The notes beneath the pieces are model-generated. The model had not been told where the DNA came from. It worked only from the letters and a program-made list of their open reading frames with translations, and made no database searches. The translations under genes were made by a program, and so were the position numbers. A stretch of 13,615 nt of DNA. It comes from an uncultured Clostridiaceae bacterium (GTDB taxonomy: Bacteria; Bacillota; Clostridia; Lachnospirales; Lachnospiraceae). Below are positions 6,095-12,392 of this stretch, in pieces; within the stretch, counting starts at the first letter, position 1, and the number at the start of each line of letters is the position of its first letter. The stretch covers positions 1 to 13,615 of the forward strand of contig CATLIJ010000041.1 of the NCBI GenBank assembly GCA_949948825.1, in the 5' to 3' direction.

Positions 6095-7249
6095 TCACCT
6101 TTGCCGGAATCTGCGCAGAAACGGAAGCAGCTCTTTTAAAACCTGAATGCAGTAATCCACCTCTTCCCTGGTATTAAATATTCCAAAGCTGAACCTTAAA
6201 GTAGAATCCAAAAGCTTCTCTGATATTCCCACCCCTTTTAAGGTTCCGCTCACACCGGGATGATGGGCCGAGCAGGCAGAGCCAGAAGACACATAAATGC
6301 CCTTCTCCTCCAAAGCATGAAGCAGCACCTCGCTACGCACTCCCTCAAAGCTTGCGCTGACAATCTGAGGCGCACCCTCCTTTCCTCTCCTGCTGTTGAT
6401 TACAACCCCCTCCAGGCCCTCCAGCTGATGGATCATCCTGTCCTTCAGCTCAATGAGATGATTCACCTTTTCTTCATGGTTTGTGTACATTTCTCTTGCA
6501 GCCACCCCAAGTCCTGCCACTCCCGGAACATTCTCCGTGCCAGACCGCATGCTGTTTTGCTGCCCGCCTCCATAGATCATGGGCTTTACCTTCACTCCGT
6601 CCCGAATATAAAGAAAACCCACTCTCTTTGGCCCATGTATTTTATGCCCGCTGACAGACAGCAGGTCAATCCCCTGCTTTTTGGGACAAATCCTGTATTT
6701 GCCGTAAGCCTGAATGGCGTCTGCATGAAAAAGAGTGCGGGGATTTTTCTCCTTTACTGCCCTGGAAATCTCCTCCACTGGCTCCACTGCGCCGATCTCA
6801 TTGTTCACATACATTACAGAAACCAAAACCGTATCCTGCCGGACTGCCTTTTTCAGCATATCCAGGGAAATATGGCCATTCTGGTCTACAGGAAGAAATG
6901 TGACCTCAAATCCCAGCTCCTCCAGCACCTCCAGGGGACGGTATACCGACGGATGCTCAATGCTGGTGCTGATCACATGCCTTCCTGCCCGCTGATTTGC
7001 CAGCGCACCCCCGATCAATGCCAGATTGTTGGACTCAGAACCACCTGATGTAAATAAAATCTCCTTTTCCAGCGCTTTCAAGGTAGCGGCTATCTCTTTT
7101 CTCGCCTGACGGATATACTGCTCCGCCTCCATTCCCTTGTGGTGTCTGGCCGACGGATTGGCATAATCCTCAGTCATAGTTTTTATCACAATATCCTTCA
7201 CACAATCCAAAACCCTTGTGGTGGCAGAGTTATCAAAATAGGCTTCCAT
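6095..7249 (-). CDS. nifZ: Cysteine desulfurase, NifS/IscS family (NifZ-like ThiI partner)
   Basis: A PLP-dependent enzyme taking sulfur from L-cysteine as a persulfide. With the start MEAYFDNSATT it has 384 residues. The PLP lysine is Lys203 (SVSGHKIHGPK), with TSGGSESNN at 67-75 and H99 in SIEHP. The persulfide cysteine is Cys326, in SSGSACSAHHPGVSG. ATG at 7249 is chosen because it matches the usual family start. A GTG at 7279, four bases after the rsmE stop, would add ten residues and has a GGAGG about 12 bases upstream, so it remains possible. No IscU/NifU or other Fe-S assembly gene is adjacent; the direct neighbour is thiI, pointing to dedicated tRNA thiolation. The symbol follows B. 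subtilis usage. Confidence 0.9.
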   Translation of the reverse strand: MEAYFDNSATTRVLDCVKDIVIKTMTEDYANPSARHHKGMEAEQYIRQARKEIAATLKALEKEILFTSGGSESNNLALIGGALANQRAGRHVISTSIEHPSVYRPLEVLEELGFEVTFLPVDQNGHISLDMLKKAVRQDTVLVSVMYVNNEIGAVEPVEEISRAVKEKNPRTLFHADAIQAYGKYRICPKKQGIDLLSVSGHKIHGPKRVGFLYIRDGVKVKPMIYGGGQQNSMRSGTENVPGVAGLGVAAREMYTNHEEKVNHLIELKDRMIHQLEGLEGVVINSRRGKEGAPQIVSASFEGVRSEVLLHALEEKGIYVSSGSACSAHHPGVSGTLKGVGISEKLLDSTLRFSFGIFNTREEVDYCIQVLKELLPFLRRFRQR

Positions 7250-7283
7250 ACAACTCTCTCTTTCCCCTGTGTTTTTCACAGGA

Positions 7284-8024
7284 TCACCGGTCCTCCAGCT
7301 GAAACATCAGCACAGACAAAGCAGCCATTCCTGCTGTCTCGGTCCTTAAAATTCTTCTTCCCAGGGTGATGGGACAAATTCCGGCTTCCATGGCCTGGTT
7401 TACCTCTTCCACGTCAAAGCCTCCCTCTGGTCCAATCATAATCCCAATCTCCATACCCGGGCGGATCTGATTCAGAATCCTTCTTGTGTCCTCCATTCCC
7501 CTTGCCAGTTCATAGGGAATCAGGCCTATATCCAGACTTTCCATATGGGAACACGCTCTGGAAAAGCTTTCCACACCTGCAACCTCCGGCACAATCATCC
7601 GCCCTGACTGCTTGGCCGCACTCTCTGCAATAGCATTCCACCGTCTTCTCTTTGCTTCTTCCTTTTTTTTGTCCAGTTTCACCACAGACCGGCGGGTAGC
7701 TATGGGAACTATTTTGTAAGCCCCCAGCTCCACTGCCTTCTGGACAATCCAATCCATCTTATCTCCCTTTGGCAGCCCCTGAAACAGCCAGATCCGGGAA
7801 GACAGCTCACTGTCCTCTTTTTCTTCGGTCAATATCCGGACACAGACCTCCTCCTCCCGGATCTCCTCCAGCTCACAGATATAATTTCTGGAAACTCCAT
7901 CCCGGATTCCCACTGGATCTCCCGGCTTCATCCGAAGAACATTCCGAATGTGAATCACATCCTGTCCCGTAATCCGGCAGCGCCCATCCTCCACCTGGTC
8001 CGGGGTCACAAAAAAATAATGCAC
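7284..8024 (-). CDS. rsmE: 16S rRNA m3U1498 methyltransferase RsmE
   Basis: A 246-residue SPOUT-family methyltransferase that N3-methylates U1498 of 16S rRNA. The N-terminal PUA-like domain includes the family motif HIRNVLRMKPGD (25-36). The knotted C-terminal domain has the SAM-binding motifs LFQGLPKGDKMDWIVQKAVE (80-99), IGPEGGF (197-203) and LGRRILRTETA (221-231). The start is GTG at 8024, with AAGGAG seven bases upstream. It is 108 bp downstream of prmA, a conserved prmA-rsmE pairing in Firmicutes, and its TGA almost abuts the desulfurase gene. Confidence 0.96.
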   Translation of the reverse strand: MHYFFVTPDQVEDGRCRITGQDVIHIRNVLRMKPGDPVGIRDGVSRNYICELEEIREEEVCVRILTEEKEDSELSSRIWLFQGLPKGDKMDWIVQKAVELGAYKIVPIATRRSVVKLDKKKEEAKRRRWNAIAESAAKQSGRMIVPEVAGVESFSRACSHMESLDIGLIPYELARGMEDTRRILNQIRPGMEIGIMIGPEGGFDVEEVNQAMEAGICPITLGRRILRTETAGMAALSVLMFQLEDR

Positions 8025-8077
8025 CTTCCCGCTCCTTTTCCTTTCCCATCTCCTGCTCTTCTCATAGGGATCTTCTA

Positions 8078-8143
8078 TGGTTTCTCTGGAAAATGTTCCC
8101 TATAGTTCAGTGGTTCTCCAGCAAAACGACCCCTATGGTTCAC
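8078..8143 (-). repeat. Two tandem imperfect 33-bp repeats at the prmA 3' end
   Basis: On the minus strand two 33-bp units (8111-8143, then 8078-8110) match at 23 of 33 positions. Shared blocks are TGAAC, ATAGGG, TTTT and AACCA. The first unit includes the last codons and TAG of prmA. The second contains an in-frame TAG, so the duplication leaves a second stop 33 bases later. An old local duplication is the simplest reading. Confidence 0.45.
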
Positions 8144-9101
8144 AGGAACATCTTCTGGCAGTAATGGAAACCCAGTCGCCCTCATATGTAATCTCCTTCA
8201 GCTCAAAAAGAGGGTTTCCTTCTATAGCTGCCCGCACTTCCTCCTCTTTGGTATTCAAAATACCAGAAGTAATCAACATTCCTCCTGGTTTTAAATGCCT
8301 CCCGATCTCCTGTTGGAGAAGAATAATGACTGCTGCCAGAATATTGGCAACCGCAATATCATAACATGCTTCTCCAGCCTGCCTTTGGATCAGCTCCTCA
8401 TCAATAATATTTCCCTGAACCACCTGAAACTGTTCCCGGGAAAGACCATTGGCCTGAAGATTCTCCTTCACCGCTGTAATGGCATTTTCATCCAAATCCG
8501 TCCCAAACACTCTGCCAGCTCCCAGCTTCAGGGCTCCAATCCCCAAAATCCCGCTGCCGGTTCCCACATCCAGAACCGCAGCGCCGGGAGTTACATATTT
8601 GCACAGCTGCCGGAGGCAAAGCTTTGTGGTCTCATGCATTCCAGTGCCAAAGGCAGTTCCCGGATCAATCTGAATACACAGCTTGTCTTTATGCTCCTCT
8701 GGCACTGGCTCCCAGGTAGGCTTGATTAAGATGTCCTGCACCACAAAAGGCTTGAAATATTGTTTCCAGTTATTGATCCAGTCTTTATCCTCTGTCTCGG
8801 AGATGACCATGGTTCCCTCTCCCACATCCACAAATGACCGAAGCTCCAAAAGGCCTTCCTCCACCTGCTGCTGGACCTCCTCCAGCTTTGCCGGTTCCTC
8901 CAGATAAAAGCTGACTCTGGCCGTGCCGTCATCTGGAGGCAGCTCCGGCAGCAGATCAATAAACATTCCTTTTGTATCGGATTCTGAAAGCGGAACAAAA
9001 TCCTCCACTTCGATGCCCTGGATACCGATTTCCCCCAGCATACTGCTGATCAAATCCACAGCCTCTGTTGTGGTATGCAGCGTAATTTTTGTCCATTTCA
9101 T
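8133..9101 (-). CDS. prmA: Ribosomal protein L11 methyltransferase PrmA
   Basis: A 322-residue class I SAM-dependent enzyme that trimethylates ribosomal protein L11. The N-terminal substrate-recognition domain spans about 1-100. The catalytic domain has DPGTAFGTGMHETT (146-159), the SAM-binding loop VLDVGTGSGIL (177-187), the acidic strand-end FGTDLDENA (199-207) and VANIL (251-255). The ATG is preceded by GGAGGGAG. It is first in a likely prmA-rsmE-nifZ-thiI operon. The last few residues (RRCSCEP) fall in a tandem repeat and are probably not conserved. dnaJ, which often precedes prmA in Firmicutes, is not present. Confidence 0.96.
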   Translation of the reverse strand: MKWTKITLHTTTEAVDLISSMLGEIGIQGIEVEDFVPLSESDTKGMFIDLLPELPPDDGTARVSFYLEEPAKLEEVQQQVEEGLLELRSFVDVGEGTMVISETEDKDWINNWKQYFKPFVVQDILIKPTWEPVPEEHKDKLCIQIDPGTAFGTGMHETTKLCLRQLCKYVTPGAAVLDVGTGSGILGIGALKLGAGRVFGTDLDENAITAVKENLQANGLSREQFQVVQGNIIDEELIQRQAGEACYDIAVANILAAVIILLQQEIGRHLKPGGMLITSGILNTKEEEVRAAIEGNPLFELKEITYEGDWVSITARRCSCEP

Positions 9102-9160
9102 GAAAAACTCCCTCCTGTTTTCCAGTCTGTTTCACGATTATTCCACATCCAAACTTCACC

Positions 9161-9189
9161 ATCATATCATAGAATCCGATTCATTACAA
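9161..9189 (-). promoter_or_regulatory. Candidate promoter of the prmA operon
   Basis: Minus strand: -35 TTGTAA (9184-9189), 17-bp spacer, -10 TATGAT (9161-9166). A second overlapping TATGAT lies at 9166-9171, but at poor spacing from any -35. The leader to prmA would be about 50 bases. Confidence 0.45.
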
Positions 9190-9206
9190 GCTTGACAAAT
9201 ATTTCC

Positions 9207-10208
9207 TCACGGAAACACAGCCTTGTGAATGCCCTCAGATATGGTAAAGCTTAAATTTCCAATAAGCTCGTCAATATTGGGCGGCGTCACATAAAGATTG
9301 CCAAATTCCGGTTCCAGCAGCTCCCGAATCAAGTCATACTGTTCATCCGGAGACATCTCCTGCATAAAATCCCCCATCCCTTTGGTAGACATGCTGGCTG
9401 CCAAGGTCCCGATCATGGCATTGACCGTATCGTGGACAATTGCTGCAGCCCCCACAACCGTCGGCACTCCCACAGCCACCACCGGCACTCCCAGGCTTTC
9501 CCTGGTAAGGCTGTGGCGATGATTGCCTACTCCGGAACCTGGATGGATTCCTGTATCTGTCAGCTGAATGGTGGTTCCCAGTCTGCGGATGCTGCGGGCA
9601 GCCAAAGCGTCAATGACAATCAAAAGCTCTGGCTTTGTCTCCCCAATCACCCCTTTCAGAATTTCCGCTGTCTCCATTCCGGTCTGAGCCATAACCCCTG
9701 GCACAATTCCGCTTAAAACCGGCAGTCCCCGCTCCCTGCAGAACCCTTCCCCATACTGTTGCTCTAAATGGCGCGTCACCTGCAAATGGCCCACTGCCTT
9801 TGGTCCCAGGGCATCTGGCGTCACAGAAGGATTTCCAAGACCCACCACCAGGATTCTCCGGTTCTCCAAACAAGCCTTCCCATTGTCCATACATCCAATC
9901 AGCCTTTGAAGCTGCCTCGCCAGCTCCTCTGACACCTTTTCATGGTAATCCTCATCCTTTTGGGCCAGCTGGTCTGCTTCCAGAGTCAAATAGGTTCCTT
10001 TAGGCTTCCCCATAGCCTTCTCCCCCTGCTCATCTAAAATCTTCACCTCCGTAAGCTTTACCTGGCTGGCCTCCTCCTGCCATTCCCGCAGAGAAACCCC
10101 TGAAATCTCACCCCCGTCTCCCGGAAAGCTCTCCCTTTCCTCCAACGCCAAGTCCGTTCTCACCTCAAAATCCGGCTTTTCCTTCTCAATCACATAATTC
10201 ATTGCCAT
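9207..10208 (-). CDS. gpr: Spore germination protease GPR
   Basis: GPR is the endopeptidase that degrades small acid-soluble spore proteins during germination, so the host is a spore former. The protein has 333 residues. The two aspartates linked to activity in B. megaterium GPR correspond to Asp132 (TPDALGPKAV) and Asp200 (VIDALAARS). Other family blocks are VVGLGNP (121-127), GIVPGVMAQTGMET (167-180) and GSGVGNHR (224-231). GPR is made as a zymogen; a short N-terminal propeptide is expected before VRTDLALEE (16-24). The ATG at 10208 has AGGGAG about eight bases upstream. In B. subtilis gpr follows rpsT on the same strand, but here they are divergent. I found no convincing sigma-F or sigma-G promoter. 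Confidence 0.95.
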   Translation of the reverse strand: MAMNYVIEKEKPDFEVRTDLALEERESFPGDGGEISGVSLREWQEEASQVKLTEVKILDEQGEKAMGKPKGTYLTLEADQLAQKDEDYHEKVSEELARQLQRLIGCMDNGKACLENRRILVVGLGNPSVTPDALGPKAVGHLQVTRHLEQQYGEGFCRERGLPVLSGIVPGVMAQTGMETAEILKGVIGETKPELLIVIDALAARSIRRLGTTIQLTDTGIHPGSGVGNHRHSLTRESLGVPVVAVGVPTVVGAAAIVHDTVNAMIGTLAASMSTKGMGDFMQEMSPDEQYDLIRELLEPEFGNLYVTPPNIDELIGNLSFTISEGIHKAVFP

Positions 10209-10251
10209 CTTCTCTACTCCCTTTGCTTCTTACTGATTTTGTTTCTCATCC

Positions 10252-10418
10252 CAGTTCAGATGACAATGTTCTCTCTGTCTTCTCTTACGGACCTTTTTCC
10301 ATCCCTTAATTAGTAACATGATGTTGGGGTCAAAAGTTCAAAAATCCTCTTGCAAGCAAGCTTCCATCGGATTTTCTGGCCTTTTGGCCCTGGTATCATA
10401 ACATTGCTGTCTGAACTG
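10252..10418. repeat. 167-bp nested-hairpin element between gpr and rpsT
   Basis: This fills most of the 371-bp gap between gpr and rpsT. Ends are CAGTTCAGA (10252-10260) and TCTGAACTG (10410-10418), perfect inverts. Nested inside are CAATGTT/AACATTG (10264-10270 with 10400-10406) and a 19-pair stem of 10318-10336 with 10381-10399 (five G-U pairs on the plus strand). Further in are AAAATCC/GGATTTT (10341-10347 with 10369-10375) and CTTGC-AA-GCAAG (10349-10360). Together they make one long hairpin with a 47-base bulge on the left arm. No flanking duplication is evident. The ends match the mini-element at 1785-1829. It has no coding potential that I recognise. Confidence 0.6.
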
Positions 10419-10462
10419 TTGCAATTCCTTATAATTTTCTCCAAAATCCCCCAAATTATGTA

Positions 10463-10491
10463 TTGACATTTCCCCTCACATTCGCTAGAAT
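10463..10491 (+). promoter_or_regulatory. Strong sigma-A-type promoter of rpsT
   Basis: -35 TTGACA (10463-10468), 17-bp spacer, -10 TAGAAT (10486-10491); predicted start near 10498. A 7-bp inverted repeat, ATAATTT/AAATTAT (10431-10437 and 10453-10459), lies directly upstream in AT-rich sequence that could act as an UP element. The predicted leader is about 80 bases. Confidence 0.8.
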
Positions 10492-10579
10492 GAAACAGTA
10501 TGTTTACATTGAACTGTCCGTGTCCAGGCTTTGATGCAAACCATCGAATATCCATCATTCAATATTGGAGGTGAACAGA

Positions 10580-10843
10580 TTGGCAAATATTAAATCTGCA
10601 AAAAAGAGAATTTTAGTTAATGAGACAAAAGCTGCAAGAAACAAAGCGATTCGTTCCAAAGTAAAGACCGCCTGCAAGAAAGTAGATGCTGCCGTGGCTG
10701 CCGGTGACAAAGCTTCTGCACAGGCTTGTCTGACTGCTGCGATTTCCGAGATTGACAAGGCATGTACCAAGGGAGTGTACCACAAGAATACTGCTTCCAG
10801 AAAGGTATCCCGTCTGTCTAAGGCTGTCAGCGCTATCGCTTAA
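10580..10843 (+). CDS. rpsT: 30S ribosomal protein S20
   Basis: An 87-residue basic protein that binds the 5' domain of 16S rRNA early in 30S assembly. The N-terminus MANIKSAKKRI and the later block TAAISEIDKACTKGVYHKNTASRKVSRL are typical of bacterial S20. The start is TTG at 10580, six bases after GGAGGTGA. The upstream in-frame ATG at 10565 lies before this ribosome site and would add five non-homologous residues. A weak TTG start recalls E. coli rpsT, whose UUG start takes part in autogenous control. It is monocistronic: own promoter upstream, terminator at 11101-11138. Confidence 0.96.
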   Translation: MANIKSAKKRILVNETKAARNKAIRSKVKTACKKVDAAVAAGDKASAQACLTAAISEIDKACTKGVYHKNTASRKVSRLSKAVSAIA

Positions 10844-11100
10844 TTCATAACAGTTCAGATACCTTACGCCTATGTCTGCATCCATGTGTCATCTTCATGC
10901 TGCAGAACAGGCAAGTCAAATCCCCGCTGCAGGCAATGGGGCATCCAATTTGCAACGCAGCAAGCTGCGGGGTATTTGGTCTCCGCTTTGGTCAGTACTG
11001 ACCATGCGCCACTGGCGCACAGCACCCCTGGCGGCATTCGCCAAATGCTCGTGCAAGCACGACACTTGGCTCTTGTTCGCGGAAATAAATGTGAAAGAGG
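10844..11100 (+). other. Hairpin-array 3' region of rpsT, no gene recognised
   Basis: This 257-base stretch between the rpsT stop and its terminator contains a row of short stems: CTGCA-TC-CATG with CATG-C-TGCAG (10876-10905), CCCCGC with GCGGGG (10922-10927, 10967-10972) and, inside or alternative to it, CGCAGC-AA-GCTGCG (10956-10969). These are followed by the 14-bp palindrome GGTCAGTACTGACC (10990-11003), GCGCCA-C-TGGCGC (11006-11018), TGGCG/CGCCA (11029-11043) and TCGTGC-AA-GCACGA (11049-11062). It starts with AACAGTTCAGA (about 10849-10859), the end motif of the other palindromic elements, but no matching right end was found. It may be a repeat element or a structured RNA in the rpsT 3' UTR; no known RNA family is recognised. 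Confidence 0.55.
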
Positions 11101-11138
11101 ATTCCTGTCCGGAAGGTGTGCCGGACAGGAATTTTTTT
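11101..11138 (+). terminator. Intrinsic terminator of rpsT
   Basis: A perfect 12-bp stem, ATTCCTGTCCGG (11101-11112) with CCGGACAGGAAT (11121-11132), 8-base loop, then a run of seven Ts (11132-11138). On the minus strand, downstream of holA, it has only a weak pyrimidine tail. Confidence 0.93.
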
Positions 11139-11171
11139 GCTTTATAGGAAACTGCGTCCTATAAAGCAAAA
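11135..11171. repeat. Perfect 15-bp inverted repeat between rpsT and holA ends
   Basis: TTTTGCTTTATAGGA (11135-11149) and TCCTATAAAGCAAAA (11157-11171) flank a 7-base loop. The left arm uses the T tract of the rpsT terminator. It lies 38 bases past the holA stop and may stabilise the 3' end of the convergent holA transcript; it has no T tail on the minus strand. Confidence 0.7.
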
Positions 11172-11209
11172 TGCACCGCGGGAATCACACTACGGCAGAA
11201 AGGAATTCT

Positions 11210-12175
11210 TTACTTTGCCAGCAGCAGCTCCACTGCCAGACGGTCCGAAAGCTGTCCGGTCTTCACTGCCTCCTCCAGCTCCACACACAAATTCACATAC
11301 AAAAGAATCTGCTCTCCGGAAAAGGAACGGGCCTGCCCCATCACCTTCCCTGCCACAAAAGGCTGCATTTTAAGCTTTGAAGCAATCGTCCCCCGGTCCA
11401 TTCCCTGTTCTGCCAGCTCCCTCACTTGAAGAATCTGATTAAATTGTCTTGCAATCAGGAAAAGAATCCGCATGGGAGGCTCTTTTAAAGCCAATAAATC
11501 CTCATACAAATCCATGGCTTTTTTTGTCTGACGGTTTACAATCGCAGCAACCAGATCAAAAATCCGGTTTGTCACCCGAACCGTACCAATGGCATCCACA
11601 TCTTCCTCTGTGATCACCTCCCGCCCCCAGGTAAAGCTGATAAGCTTTTCCAGCTCCATCCGGATATTCTCCATATCATCCCCAGCCATGCCGAGGAAAT
11701 GCTCCATGGTGCTTTTGGTGATCTTTTTACCTTCCTTTGCCAGAATCCCTCCGGCCCACTTTGCCAGCTGTGTTCCGTCCTGCCGCCCCATCTCTGCTGC
11801 ATATCCCAGGCTTTTCACCTTTTTATAAAGCTTGCTGCGCTTATCCACCTCAGATTCCACAAACACAAGGCAGGTCGTTTTGGGCATATCCGGAAGATAT
11901 TTCACAAGCGCCTCACAAGCGCTTTTGAAAAATCCGCTGTCCTCCACTAATATCATCCTTTGTTCAGCAAAAAACGGCATTGTATCCGCCAGCCGGATCA
12001 GCTCCTCCACATCCAGCCCCTTTCCCTCAAAACGGGCAAAATTCATGGTATCCTCACCAGTAATCGCTTCCTTCAGGCGGTTTTTATAACTGTTTTTCAA
12101 AAAAGCCTCCTCACCAAAAAGAAGGTAAACCGGCTTAAACGCACGTTCCTTAATGTCCTTATTTAAATTCTGCAT
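11210..12175 (-). CDS. holA: DNA polymerase III delta subunit
   Basis: A 321-residue clamp-loader delta subunit, which opens the beta sliding clamp during loading at replication forks. Family features are the N-terminal PVYLLFGEEAFLKNSYKNRL (residues 15-34), the AAA+-like fold without a Walker A motif, 'LADTMPFFAEQRMILVED' (62-79) and a C-terminal collar rich in helices (ILFLIARQFNQILQV). ATG at 12175 is chosen because MQNLNKDIKERAFKPVYLL fits the family. A longer reading from 12232 would start within a strong hairpin (12202-12225) and adds 19 unrelated residues. The ribosome site before the chosen ATG is weak (CAGGT). It converges on rpsT, whereas the usual Firmicutes order is head-to-tail or divergent. 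Confidence 0.94.
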   Translation of the reverse strand: MQNLNKDIKERAFKPVYLLFGEEAFLKNSYKNRLKEAITGEDTMNFARFEGKGLDVEELIRLADTMPFFAEQRMILVEDSGFFKSACEALVKYLPDMPKTTCLVFVESEVDKRSKLYKKVKSLGYAAEMGRQDGTQLAKWAGGILAKEGKKITKSTMEHFLGMAGDDMENIRMELEKLISFTWGREVITEEDVDAIGTVRVTNRIFDLVAAIVNRQTKKAMDLYEDLLALKEPPMRILFLIARQFNQILQVRELAEQGMDRGTIASKLKMQPFVAGKVMGQARSFSGEQILLYVNLCVELEEAVKTGQLSDRLAVELLLAK

Positions 12176-12201
12176 CTTATACCTGCCCCATCCTGTCAGA
12201 A

Positions 12202-12225
12202 AATGCGTTCCTTTCGGAACGCATT
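12202..12225 (-). promoter_or_regulatory. 10-bp hairpin with GAAA loop before holA
   Basis: On the minus strand AATGCGTTCC pairs perfectly with GGAACGCATT around GAAA, a GNRA tetraloop, followed by TTCTG (together with the last stem bases, a TTTT run). It lies 26 bases before the holA ATG, so it could be a weak terminator, attenuator or leader hairpin. The loop type fits an RNA role on this strand. Confidence 0.55.
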
Positions 12226-12244
12226 CCCCCATTCATTTACTTTC

Positions 12245-12392
12245 GTTACTGTTCACGGGGGACATCTTCTTGCCCGTCTTCGACGGACAAAAGCTGGGCG
12301 TTCGCCTGATGTGGAATCTGGCATAAATTGGGGCTTACAAGTGAGCTTGACACCCAAATTTATGTCAGATTCCCCGCCCCGTGAACTGTAAC
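12245..12392. mobile_element. 148-bp MITE-like element with terminal repeats and 8-bp target duplication
   Basis: Ends are GTTACTGTTCACGGGG (12245-12260) and CCCCGTGAACTGTAAC (12377-12392), inverted copies with 15 of 16 matches. The element is flanked by perfect octamers TTACTTTC at 12237-12244 and 12393-12400, as expected of a target-site duplication. Inside are stems: about 20 bp of imperfect GGAATCTG.../...CAGATTCC pairing, GGCG-TT-CGCC, and CCGTC around TTC. There is no ORF that looks real, so it would be non-autonomous and need a transposase elsewhere. The right-hand octamer contains the TAA stop of the Bax-inhibitor-like gene. Confidence 0.75.

Noticed and set aside
10209..10300. Sigma-F or sigma-G promoter for gpr
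   Set aside because: Expected from the biology of gpr, but no convincing -35/-10 pair of that type could be found.
10310..10558. Minus-strand ORF of 82 codons between gpr and rpsT
   Set aside because: Overlaps the rpsT promoter and the nested hairpin and has no recognisable domain or good ribosome site.
10844..11100. CRISPR array or known structured RNA
   Set aside because: The stems differ in sequence and spacing, with no regular repeat-spacer pattern, and I recognise no known RNA family consensus.
10870..11169. Overlapping 90-99-codon ORFs on both strands downstream of rpsT
   Set aside because: They are translations of the hairpin array and the terminator; composition is erratic and no frame has a ribosome site.
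11210..12232. Longer holA reading with 19 extra N-terminal residues
   Set aside because: The extra part is translated from the 12202-12225 hairpin and does not resemble delta subunits.
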